Part shown: piece by piece, positions 9,701-16,025 of the stretch | Numbering within the stretch: position 1 is the stretch's first letter | Layout of the letters: each line of letters begins with the position of its first letter | Source: Bacilli bacterium | GTDB taxonomy: Bacteria; Bacillota_I; Bacilli_A; RF39; UBA660 | Direction: 5' to 3' | Length of the DNA: 64,000 bases | NCBI GenBank assembly: GCA_900772415.1 | Contig: CAAHEC010000063.1 | Span: 124,001 to 188,000, forward strand | Program-made: the position numbers and the translations under genes | The notes under the pieces: generated by a model | What the model saw: only the letters and a program-made list of their open reading frames with translations | Database searches by the model: none | Told to the model about the DNA's origin: nothing

Positions 9701-10496
9701 CGTTTCAAAATCTATTTCAGATTTAGAAAATGATACATCAGATGCTCTTGATTCTAACACAATTGATTATATCGTTAATACATCTGTTAATAGTGCTACT
9801 TTAACTGAAGAGCAAAAAAACTATATTGGAATGAAAGCAGTAAATGAAATTAGAGAAAATGAAAATTACAAAGCTATTAAAGCAAAATACGATGCCGGAT
9901 TAAGCAGTGTAAGCAGCTTGGGTATAACCGATGAAATAATAAAAATTTGTGTAAGTGGTAACGCACAAGGTAAATATACTCAAATATGTAATGATGAAAA
10001 GCTAGCAAGTTTAATAAGTGCTAAACAAATGATGATAATAATGGAAGAAACTGCTAAACAAACAGCAATAAAAACATCAGAAGAAGTTTCAGCTAATGTT
10101 GCTAAAAACGTAAGTAAAAGCGTGGCCATAAACGTTTCAAATAACGTAAAAACTGCTGCAACAAAAAAAACCAAAGAACAATTAAGTTTACTTAAAGAAA
10201 ACTTAGATAAATTAAATAATGGTATTAATGAGTTAAGTAATGGTATGGATGAATTATATAACGGTTCTACTAAATTACTAAATGGTGCAAATGAATTAAA
10301 TAATGGTATAAACAAATTTAATAATGATGGTATTTCTAAGATTACTAACATAATAAATACTGACTTAAAAAGCAAAGCAAATATCTTAAAAGATCTTAAA
10401 AATTTAAGTAAAAAGTATAATTCATATACTCTTAAAGAAAATAACACAAAAGGTTCTACTAAGTTTATTTATTTAATTAATGGCACAAAAAAATAG
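6732..10496 (+). CDS. MMPL/RND-family exporter fused to a secreted heptad-repeat protein
   Basis: One 1254-residue open frame with two parts. Residues 1-685 are an MMPL transporter: an N-terminal helix, an extracytoplasmic domain, membrane blocks at about 175-330 and 520-680, and the duplicated layout of RND-type permeases (motifs GVTTDFSIFLYHKYE and GATIDYAILMTTKYLE). Residue 690 is a Met encoded by ATG 8799, after a perfect AAAGGAG, opening a signal-peptide-like MKNKKTLNKVMQALLIG...SVFA. The rest (about 540 residues) is extracellular, ending in X3-L-X2-G heptads (LNNGINELSNGMDELYNG). In related bacteria such proteins are usually separate neighbours. Either a 13-helix fusion or two products from one frame could result. 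Controlled by the divergent TetR gene. Substrate unknown; lipids, drugs or peptides are possible. Confidence 0.85.
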   Translation: MNKFTNFICKHKTLILIITLLLLIPSLIGIKETKINYDILVYLPKDIETIKGQNILTDDFNMGAFSISIIDNMEAKDVIKLENKIKKVKGVNEVASLYDVIGTNIPIEILPDEVTDRLAKKDSSLLLITFKDGTSEETTLNAVREIRKLTKENVKVAGMSAMVLDTMDLSNKEIISYIIIAVILCLIVLMLSLDSYLVPFILLLNIGIAILFNMGTNVFLGNISYITKAISAVLQLGVTTDFSIFLYHKYENCKKKAKNKEDAMKEAIKDTITAVTGSSLTTIAGFLALCFMTLTLGKDIGIVMAKGVLLGVICVITLFPALLLIFDKQIEKTSHKVILPTFKKLKDFTIKHYKAIFMVFLLLTIPAIIGQRKTEVYYNLDRTLPSYLSSSVANKSLKEDYNIVSPEMILIDKNISNDDINDMIDEIKKIDGIDFAISYSSLSDLGLPIDMLDNNLSSMVESDKYKMVILNSKYDIATKKLNDQISKVNKIVKKYDSKAIVAGEGPLMKDLVEISDTDFKNVNYASILVILVIMLFVLKSYSLPILLICVIEFAIFLNMSVPYYTHTSIPFIASIVIGTIQLGATIDYAILMTTKYLEERKTKDKIKAIKASLDNSVSSIFVSGMCFFAATFGVGVYSKLEMIGSLCSLISRGAIISMITVIMVLPSVLIIFDKLICKTTKGFKKGDVNMKNKKTLNKVMQALLIGMLIIPQSVFALTKDETVYAKFKNNGKIKNVTVTEHLINDDKLTNINDLTNLNNIKNLNGNEKYTLDNNKLTWQSKSKKDIYYQGSSNNNLPITLDITYKLNGKIKKANEMKNKKGDVEITIKLINNDKHYVNGKNLYTPFVSALTTIVPTKYNSNVTVSNGKVISTGTNNVIAAIASPGLYESLGMEELKNLDTVTIKYTTEKFNLNSIYIASTPKILDSSDLDKLDNLDGIYSKVNSLSDAAYKIAAGSNDLKDGLEKSSNGTKKISDGIKNVYSGSNTLTNAVSKSISDLENDTSDALDSNTIDYIVNTSVNSATLTEEQKNYIGMKAVNEIRENENYKAIKAKYDAGLSSVSSLGITDEIIKICVSGNAQGKYTQICNDEKLASLISAKQMMIIMEETAKQTAIKTSEEVSANVAKNVSKSVAINVSNNVKTAATKKTKEQLSLLKENLDKLNNGINELSNGMDELYNGSTKLLNGANELNNGINKFNNDGISKITNIINTDLKSKANILKDLKNLSKKYNSYTLKENNTKGSTKFIYLINGTKK
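8784..8801 (+). promoter_or_regulatory. Internal ribosome site and in-frame start codon inside the MMPL fusion
   Basis: AAAGGAG (8784-8790), 8 bases, then ATG 8799 in the same frame as the upstream transporter. It reads into a signal peptide, so translation from here would give a separate 565-residue secreted protein. Confidence 0.6.
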
Positions 10497-10517
10497 CATT
10501 TAATGCTATTTTTTTAT
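10487..10517. terminator. Bidirectional terminator between the MMPL gene and hsp20
   Basis: AATAGCATT/AATGCTATT stem with A and T runs on either side; it embeds the TAG stop of the exporter and lies between convergent genes. Confidence 0.8.
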
Positions 10518-10520
10518 GTT

Positions 10521-10913
10521 TTATTTTATTTCGATGTATTTTTTATCCTCAGACTCATCCTTTTTAGGAACGGTAATTTTTAGTACTCCATTAGTAAATT
10601 CCGCATCAATTTTATCAGAATCTAAATCATGTAAGTAGAAAGATCTTTGATACTTACCATAACTTCTTTCACGATGAATGTAGTTTCTGTCCTTATCTTC
10701 ATCATTTACTTCATCAGACTTTTCAGCAGTTATAGTTAAATAATCCTTCTTAGCTTCGATTTTTATTTCATCCTTATTAAAACCTGGAACGTCCATTTCA
10801 ATATTGTAAGCACCATCTTTTTCATAAATGTCGCACTTCATATTATCTTCCTTTGTACTTGGCATAAAGTCTTCAAAAATATCACCGAAATAATTTCTTG
10901 GGATTAAACTCAT
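10521..10913 (-). CDS. Hsp20 / alpha-crystallin small heat-shock protein
   Basis: About 130 residues. ATP-independent holdase chaperone of the cytoplasm. The alpha-crystallin domain spans about residues 25-118, with the family end motif GVLKITVPK (G-V-L consensus) and the C-terminal IxI-like IEIK. The N-terminal MSLIPRNYFGDIFEDF is typical. ATG 10913 is preferred over ATG 10922, which almost touches the AAAGGA ribosome site. A CIRCE operator is 41 bases upstream, so HrcA control is very likely. Confidence 0.93.
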   Translation of the reverse strand: MSLIPRNYFGDIFEDFMPSTKEDNMKCDIYEKDGAYNIEMDVPGFNKDEIKIEAKKDYLTITAEKSDEVNDEDKDRNYIHRERSYGKYQRSFYLHDLDSDKIDAEFTNGVLKITVPKKDESEDKKYIEIK

Positions 10914-10953
10914 ATATCTCATCTTCCTTTCTAATTATGTTATACCACTATTT

Positions 10954-10980
10954 TTAGCACTTGTCAAGTAAGAGTGCTAA
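10954..10980. promoter_or_regulatory. CIRCE operator (HrcA site) of hsp20
   Basis: TTAGCACTT-N9-GAGTGCTAA; one mismatch from the TTAGCACTC-N9-GAGTGCTAA consensus. All 27 bases, spacer included, are identical to the site upstream of clpB (44357-44383). Confidence 0.93.
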
Positions 10981-11039
10981 AAATATTTATACATTTTATT
11001 TTATGTAAAATATATCGTAAATATACAAAAAAACGAAGA

Positions 11040-11390
11040 TTAATTTTTATCTTCGCTTTCATATAAACTCTTATATATTTTACTTGTTTTTAAAAGACCT
11101 TCATGGGTTCCAAAGCAACTTACATTTCCTTTATCAACAACGTATATAATATCTGAATCAATTATCGTTGATAGTCTGTGTGCAATTATTATTATCGTAT
11201 GATCTTTTACTAGAGAATCTATAACCTTCTTTATGTAACCTTGTGATTCATTATCTAGTGCACTTGTTGCTTCATAAAATAAGTTTACTTTACTTTCCTT
11301 AGCAAGTACTCTTGCGATTGAAAGTCTCTGCTTTTGACCACCTGATAAGTTAACATCGCCTTCTCCTAACTTAGTATCATATTTATTATT
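11040..11390 (-). pseudogene. ABC transporter ATPase, C-terminal remnant
   Basis: Translating the minus strand gives about 116 codons of an exporter-type nucleotide-binding domain: the signature LSGGQKQRLSIARVLAK, Walker B region LFYEATSALD, and the H-loop IAHRLST, then a normal C-terminus. The frame is closed upstream by TAG at 11391-11393, and the membrane domain, Walker A and Q-loop are missing. The usual Walker B Asp is Tyr (FYEATS), so the remnant would not hydrolyse ATP. It is a truncated gene abutting the island that begins at about 11391. Confidence 0.85.
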
Positions 11391-11442
11391 CTAAATACAA
11401 TTTAAGAACTTAGTGATAAATAAAAGCACAATTCAAGCAATA

Positions 11443-11481
11443 AAAAAGATGATTACGATATAGAAATCTAATCATCTTTTT
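11443..11481 (-). terminator. Terminator of the RiPP-like operon
   Basis: A perfect 13-bp inverted repeat AAAAAGATGATTA / TAATCATCTTTTT around a 13-base loop, 25 bases past the precursor stop codon; T runs are present on both strands. Confidence 0.85.
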
Positions 11482-11505
11482 AGCTAATTTTTATTTAAAT
11501 TTATA

Positions 11506-11661
11506 TTAAGCTTTAGATAATTTTTCTTTATACAATTTAGCTAAATTTATCATATTATTTGCAGATCTACAATTACAATTACTGCATGTACATTGATTTG
11601 CCATAATTGCATCTTTTTTCTTTAACTTTTCCGCTATCTTTTTATAATTTGGAAACTTCAT
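11506..11661 (-). CDS. Cys-rich RiPP precursor peptide (candidate)
   Basis: A 51-codon gene found by hand. It starts at ATG 11661 behind a perfect AGGAGGTG six bases upstream. The product begins MKFPNYKKIAEKLKKKD, a lysine-rich leader-like helix, followed by the core CTCSNCNC (Cys 24, 26, 29, 31) and a basic helical tail ending KLSKA. It has no signal peptide. It is 57 bases downstream of a radical SAM/SPASM maturase, with a stem-loop between, and is followed by a strong terminator. The CxCxxCxC core next to a SPASM enzyme is the arrangement of thioether-forming RiPPs (ranthipeptide-like). No exact family is recognised; a small metal-binding peptide is the alternative. Confidence 0.7.
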   Translation of the reverse strand: MKFPNYKKIAEKLKKKDAIMANQCTCSNCNCRSANNMINLAKLYKEKLSKA

Positions 11662-11693
11662 TCTTTTCACCTCCTTTAAAATTTATATAAAAG

Positions 11694-11709
11694 TCTGATT
11701 TTCATCAGA
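11694..11709 (-). promoter_or_regulatory. GAAA-capped hairpin between maturase and precursor
   Basis: On the minus strand TCTGAT-GAAA-ATCAGA: a perfect 6-bp stem with a GNRA tetraloop followed by CTTTTATAT. It could act as a partial terminator, an RNA-processing site or a 5' protector of the precursor message. Confidence 0.5.
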
Positions 11710-11718
11710 ATCTTATAC

Positions 11719-12924
11719 TCAAACAGTTTTTTCGGAAAGTTTATCTTTTTCCACTTCTTCTGCTGCTAAATAATATTGTAACAATAACCATCTCAGGCTC
11801 TCTTTATAATAAATACACGTAGCTTTATCCAATTCTTTTCTATCGCCAAATAATGCTTCAGATTGTAAAGGACAGCCACCCCCACAAACAGAAATTGCCG
11901 GGCATTTTTTACATTCGGATCTATCAATTGTGTACATTTCTAGCCATTTATTGTTTTTTGAATTACTTAATATAGTAGAAATATCATCAGTTATTATATT
12001 TCCAACTATCGTGTCAGAAGATCTTGAATCTCCCTGACATATGCAAACATTTCCATTTGGTTGCACTGTTATTTGATTTAATCCTACTGCTCCACAATTA
12101 TGAAATTTAAATTTTTTGTCTAAAAATAATTTTAATTGTTCTTTTACCCTTTCTTCATCCACACCAATTGTATCTAGTCTTGTATACATATTCAAAATAA
12201 AATTTGACATTTTCTTATAAAATTTTTCCCATTCTTTCTCATCAACATAAGAAGAATAATGATATAAATTCCAAAATATATTTTTAATTTTTAAACCTTT
12301 AATCCATGAAAATACTTTTTCCTGATTATTTAAAACATCATTTGTCACTGTTGCAGAAACACAATAATTACAATTATATTTATTTAATATTTTTATTCCT
12401 TTAATAGTGCTATCATAAACGCTATCATCACTACCCCTAAAAATTCTATTTTTATCATTAATTTTTTTGGGACCATCCAATGAAATACCGATTCCGATTT
12501 TATTTTGTTTTAAAAATAACGCTTCCTTTTCTCGAAGTAATGTTCCATTTGTTATAATTGTTACTGCTAAATCATATTTTATTTTTCTTATATATTTTAT
12601 TATTTTTTGTAACAATTCAAAATTTGTTAATGGTTCTCCACCATATATAATAATTTGCGCTTCATCAATGTTATTCCTATTAATCTCATCCACAAATTTA
12701 TCAACAGCTATTTTTGCGGTTGTAAAATTCATTTTCTGAAAACAATTATTAGTTATAGGATTATTTTCTATAAAACAATATTTACATGCCAAATTACAAT
12801 ACGTAGAAATATTTAAATACATTATACTTAGTTGTTTAGATTGCTTTTTAATAGCATTTGATAAGTCATCATACACATCATTAAGTATTGAATCATTTTT
12901 TGCATATATTCCTAACTCAAGCAA
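11719..12924 (-). CDS. Radical SAM/SPASM peptide maturase (main part, N-terminus out of frame)
   Basis: Radical SAM enzyme expected to install carbon-sulfur or carbon-carbon crosslinks on the neighbouring peptide. The [4Fe-4S]-SAM motif CNLACKYC is at residues 43-50 of this frame; the glycine motif IYGGEPL follows. The C-terminal SPASM region has Cys clusters (CGAVGLNQ...CICQG, CKKCPAISVCGGGC, then ATC) for auxiliary clusters. The frame's first usable start is TTG 12924, which lacks a ribosome site. Homologous coding sequence clearly continues upstream (12925-12978, reading LERIKKFNINNEEKQQL) and joins the 12969-13073 piece by a one-base shift in a run of seven A. Function as a whole depends on that shift. 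Confidence 0.85.
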   Translation of the reverse strand: MLELGIYAKNDSILNDVYDDLSNAIKKQSKQLSIMYLNISTYCNLACKYCFIENNPITNNCFQKMNFTTAKIAVDKFVDEINRNNIDEAQIIIYGGEPLTNFELLQKIIKYIRKIKYDLAVTIITNGTLLREKEALFLKQNKIGIGISLDGPKKINDKNRIFRGSDDSVYDSTIKGIKILNKYNCNYCVSATVTNDVLNNQEKVFSWIKGLKIKNIFWNLYHYSSYVDEKEWEKFYKKMSNFILNMYTRLDTIGVDEERVKEQLKLFLDKKFKFHNCGAVGLNQITVQPNGNVCICQGDSRSSDTIVGNIITDDISTILSNSKNNKWLEMYTIDRSECKKCPAISVCGGGCPLQSEALFGDRKELDKATCIYYKESLRWLLLQYYLAAEEVEKDKLSEKTV

Positions 12925-12968
12925 TTGTTGTTTTTCTTCATTATTTATATTGAATTTTTTTATTCTCT

Positions 12969-13073
12969 CTAATTTTTTTCATCAACAAAAATTATTTGCA
13001 TTAAAATACTATTGAATAGAGCATATTCTCCGTTCATAATTTCAATCCAATGCGTGTAATTTGATAATTTCAT
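12969..13073 (-). pseudogene. N-terminal segment of the radical SAM maturase, separated by a frameshift
   Basis: ATG 13073, behind AAGGAGTG and overlapping the methyltransferase stop as ATGA, opens 34 codons reading MKLSNYTHWIEIMNGEYALF...IIFVDEKN then TAG. The pattern xYxLFNSxxxxIIFVD is that of the N-terminal region of SPASM peptide maturases. Re-reading one A in GATGAAAAAAATTAG (a -1 shift) turns DEKN-stop into DEKKLERIKK and joins the main maturase frame without a gap. It could be a real mutation, a homopolymer sequencing error, or a programmed or phase-variable shift. Confidence 0.75.
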
Positions 13074-13828
13074 TTTTCTTCACTCCTTCTTATAAAAGCT
13101 ATTTGTTTTCTGCTATTGAAGCTATAATTTTCATTATTATAATCTCCTAACATATTAACTATTTCATATCCAAATGAATTTAATAAATTTAATAATTCCT
13201 GATGAAAAAAGACGCGTACTGGTAAGTTTAATTTCACTATTCCACCATTTGAAAATACATACTTTTTTCTATAATTAATTATTTGTGTACTGTAATCATA
13301 ATTATGTTTTTCATATAGTTTACACATTTTGTTATTAATAGAAAATCGGCTGCATAATTTATATTTTGTTTGATCAATTATATCATTTATATTAGGATTA
13401 ATAAGGTCAATTACGATTATGCTATTATCATTGCTAATTTTTTTTATTCCTGAAAAAAAATGTTTTAGATCATCCAATGTATATAAATAACAAAAGGTAT
13501 TAAATGGTAATATGATCAAATCATATGTTTTATTAATTTTTATATTCTTCATATCTTGATTAAATAGATTCCCTTTATACCAACTATTTTTAGAAAGAAA
13601 GTCATCAATAATATTTTTTGAAACATCAAGTCCATCATAAGATAAAACTGAATTTGCAAGTAATTTTATTAATCTTCCATTACCAATACCAATTTCCAAA
13701 ACATTTTTGGGTTTGATCTTATTTATCCAATAAGTCCAAAATGAAAAGTCATCATCATAATTAGTAAACTCGTTACTATAAATGATGTTATTATCATATA
13801 ATTTTTTTATTTCATCATAATTATTCAC
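13070..13828 (-). CDS. Class I SAM-dependent methyltransferase
   Basis: A 252-residue Rossmann-type methyltransferase. The SAM motif I is VLEIGIGNGRLIKLLA, with the acidic ribose-binding residue in GLDVS and the post-motif DLIILPFNTF. It starts at GTG 13828 with AAGGGAT just upstream, overlaps the end of the RlmA-like gene by 8 bases, and its stop overlaps the maturase N-terminal ATG (ATGA). Such overlaps mean translational coupling, placing it in the RiPP-like operon. Substrate unknown; modification of the peptide or a cofactor role is possible, but equally an unrelated small-molecule enzyme. Confidence 0.75.
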   Translation of the reverse strand: MNNYDEIKKLYDNNIIYSNEFTNYDDDFSFWTYWINKIKPKNVLEIGIGNGRLIKLLANSVLSYDGLDVSKNIIDDFLSKNSWYKGNLFNQDMKNIKINKTYDLIILPFNTFCYLYTLDDLKHFFSGIKKISNDNSIIVIDLINPNINDIIDQTKYKLCSRFSINNKMCKLYEKHNYDYSTQIINYRKKYVFSNGGIVKLNLPVRVFFHQELLNLLNSFGYEIVNMLGDYNNENYSFNSRKQIAFIRRSEEK

Positions 13829-14678
13829 TTTTATCCCTTGCCTTCATAACATAAACATTTAAAGCGATTGTAATTTCATTAATACTCACATCGCAAGCAT
13901 AATTCTTTGTCAATGGAGTCATATTAATCAAATTTACCATTGATTTTTTATCCAATTTCTTCTTTTGATTTATTATATATTTTTTCAAAATGATATAATT
14001 TTTATCTATATTTTTCTCAATTTGTAATTCATTTTCATATTCTTTGATATTCAAAAGTTGTCTTAATTCACGTAAATATTCCTTTTTAGGAGTGACCTTA
14101 ATTATAATTCCATCTTTTTTTAATATTCTTTTCATTTCTTTTTCATTAGATGGAGATAAGATATTCAATATGACGTCAGTACAATTATCTTTTAATGGCA
14201 TATAATTTAAATCTGCCACTAAAGGAATGAAGTTATTATTTACGTAATCAGTCGCACATTCAATACCAACCTTTGATATATCAGTTCCTATTATGAACAA
14301 TTTATTGTCATTTGTTAAAGTTAAAATTATATTATCGTGGGTTCCATCACCACATCCCATATCAACTATTACTTGTGATTTTCCTTTTTCTTTAATTATT
14401 TTTGATATTAGTTCATGAAGTTCAATATAAAATCCATCACTTATAAATTTAATTCTATTTCTAAATAGATTTGCATCATATATATTGTCGATTCTTAATT
14501 TGTTTTTTCTTAACAATGTCAAATATCCTTTTTTTGAAATGTCATAGCAATGATTTCTACTACAAACTAATGAATTTTCGCTAATTCTGATACTACAATG
14601 ACATATAGGGCACCAAAAAATGTCTTCAATCGTTAAATTAAGTAAATTATTTTTTACATATTCAATTTTTTTTAACAT
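13821..14678 (-). CDS. RlmA-type 23S rRNA (guanine-N1) methyltransferase-like protein
   Basis: The N-terminal zinc ribbon reads CPICHCSI...VCSRNHCYDISKKGYLTLL, the C-x2-C...C-x3-H-x-[FY]-D-x-[AS]-K-x-GY signature of RlmA/TlrB/RrmA proteins. The SAM motif DMGCGDGTHDN and the later IIKVTPKKEYLRELRQLLN match the family. These enzymes methylate G745 or G748 of 23S rRNA; the Gram-positive TlrB branch gives macrolide resistance. The long frame from 14723 contains the promoter -10 box, so ATG 14678 is chosen. It is the first gene of the RiPP-like operon, where a self-protection role is conceivable but unproven. Confidence 0.75.
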   Translation of the reverse strand: MLKKIEYVKNNLLNLTIEDIFWCPICHCSIRISENSLVCSRNHCYDISKKGYLTLLRKNKLRIDNIYDANLFRNRIKFISDGFYIELHELISKIIKEKGKSQVIVDMGCGDGTHDNIILTLTNDNKLFIIGTDISKVGIECATDYVNNNFIPLVADLNYMPLKDNCTDVILNILSPSNEKEMKRILKKDGIIIKVTPKKEYLRELRQLLNIKEYENELQIEKNIDKNYIILKKYIINQKKKLDKKSMVNLINMTPLTKNYACDVSINEITIALNVYVMKARDKSE

Positions 14679-14702
14679 ATAAATCACCATCAATTTGGTA
14701 AC

Positions 14703-14708
14703 ATTATA
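14703..14708 (-). promoter_or_regulatory. -10 box of the RiPP-like operon
   Basis: TATAAT on the minus strand (context GGTATAATG), 25 bases upstream of ATG 14678, with a weak TTTAAA 17 bases further up. It lies inside the longer frame of the RlmA-like gene, which argues for the shorter start. Confidence 0.55.
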
Positions 14709-15231
14709 CCATTTTTTTTTCAATATTTAAATAAATCAATTAAAATTTGCATAATTATAACAAACTTTATGATATACCATATTTAGCAATTTATATTTAT
14801 ACTAAAGGAAAAATTATAGATATCTATGACATTCGGTCTGCAGAAAGTGAGTATAATAATCATCTTTTTTAGCCTTTAATTCTTTATTTATTTTTTTAAT
14901 CTTAGGATTAAATATTTTTGTTATTGCAAAAATAACTATCAAAAATATAACTATTTCCATTCCAACAACAAATGAATTAAAGAATATATAAATCAATATA
15001 AGTAAACACTCATATCTATAAAAAGGTTACATAAATAGTGCGTGATTAACCTTGCATATTATAAATTTGTTAGTAAATTTTATTTTCATATTAATCACGC
15101 ACCTTTCTTTATTTACTGGATTTAAGTTAATATATTTAAATATTTAAGTCAATTACTTTCGTTTTTTTATTAAAATAAAACGCATTTTATTTAGGTCAAC
15201 AATTCCAGGTGTTTGTCTTATATTTAAACAC
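14709..15231. other. Intergenic stretch with gene debris
   Basis: No convincing intact gene. On the plus strand about 14755-14875 reads as a coherent fragment without a start (KLYDIPYLAIYIYTKGKII... ending NNHLF stop). On the minus strand 14814-14996 is a TTG-start, 60-codon frame with one hydrophobic helix and no ribosome site; its end overlaps the plus-strand fragment. Both look like leftovers of rearrangement at the edge of the island. A large inverted repeat is listed separately. Confidence 0.45.
15038..15102. repeat. 12-bp perfect inverted repeat with 41-bp interior
   Basis: GTGCGTGATTAA (15038-15049) and TTAATCACGCAC (15091-15102) are exact reverse complements. The interior contains a second, AT-only inverted repeat (AAATTT...AAATTT). 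It has no T run on either side, so it is not an obvious terminator. It resembles the ends of a very small mobile element or a cruciform-forming site. Confidence 0.6.
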
Positions 15232-15260
15232 TTTACTTATAATTTGTTAAATTATATAAT
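15232..15260 (+). promoter_or_regulatory. SigA-type promoter of the sirtuin gene
   Basis: TTTACT (15232-15237), 17 bases, TATAAT (15255-15260), then an AGGAAGTG ribosome site. Confidence 0.65.
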
Positions 15261-15280
15261 AAAATTAGGAAGTGATAATT

Positions 15281-16015
15281 ATGAATGATATAGAAAAAAT
15301 AATAGAGATAATTAAAGAATCTAAAAAAACGGTATTTTTTGGTGGCGCCGGAGTATCAACAGAAAGTGGAATTAAGGACTTTCGAAGTAAGGATGGATTA
15401 TATAGTGAACAATATGCCTTCCCTCCAGAAGAAATCTTATCCCATCATTTCTTTTATACTAATCCAAAATATTTCTACAAGTTTTATAGAGAAAAACTAA
15501 ACCCAACAGGATATAAGCCAAACGTAGTTCATAAAACACTTGCTCTTATGGAAGAAAAAGAGTTACTTTCTTCTATAATAACTCAAAATATAGATGGCTT
15601 GCATGAGATGGCACACTCCAAAAACGTTTTAAATCTTCACGGGACAGTTTACTCAAATACATGCACAAAGTGTCATAAAAAATATGATTTAAAATACGTT
15701 TTAGAAAGCAAAGAAATTCCATTATGTAGTTGTGGTGGTATAATCAAACCTGATGTTGTTTTGTATGAAGAACCACTTGATTATGAAACATTAGATAAGG
15801 CGATAAGAGAAATAAAATCAGCAGACACGTTGATAATTGGAGGAACCAGTCTTTTGGTATATCCGGCAGCTTCTTTAATTAATTATTTTAATGGAAAACA
15901 TATCATCTTAATTAACAAAGAAGAAACAAAAAGTGATTATAAAGCAGATATAGTAATCCACGATAAATTAGGCAACGTGTTTAAAAAAATAAAAGATGCT
16001 ATAACTAATTTGTAG
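15281..16015 (+). CDS. cobB: Sir2-family NAD-dependent protein deacylase
   Basis: Sirtuin of about 244 residues that removes acyl groups from lysines using NAD. Seen: the NAD loop GGAGVSTESGIKDFRS, the TQNID motif, catalytic His in LHGT, a CxxC...CxC zinc site (CTKCHKKY...LCSCGG) and the GTSLLVYPAA motif. The ATG at 15281 fits the AGGAAGTG ribosome site better than GTG 15272, which is part of it. It is transcribed alone, with a clear promoter upstream and a terminator hairpin over the stop codon. Confidence 0.95.
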   Translation: MNDIEKIIEIIKESKKTVFFGGAGVSTESGIKDFRSKDGLYSEQYAFPPEEILSHHFFYTNPKYFYKFYREKLNPTGYKPNVVHKTLALMEEKELLSSIITQNIDGLHEMAHSKNVLNLHGTVYSNTCTKCHKKYDLKYVLESKEIPLCSCGGIIKPDVVLYEEPLDYETLDKAIREIKSADTLIIGGTSLLVYPAASLINYFNGKHIILINKEETKSDYKADIVIHDKLGNVFKKIKDAITNL

Positions 16016-16025
16016 CATCTTTTTC
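15995..16025 (+). terminator. Terminator of the sirtuin gene
   Basis: GATGCTA...TAGCATC stem followed by TTTTT; the TAG stop codon is part of the 3' arm. Confidence 0.8.

Noticed and set aside
9980..10447. 155-codon minus-strand frame
   Set aside because: Antisense shadow of the heptad-repeat end of the MMPL fusion; its Leu/Phe richness is the complement of Asn/Lys/Glu codons.
14814..14996. 60-codon minus-strand membrane peptide
   Set aside because: TTG start without a ribosome site, and its 3' end overlaps a better-looking plus-strand fragment; kept only as part of the intergenic entry.
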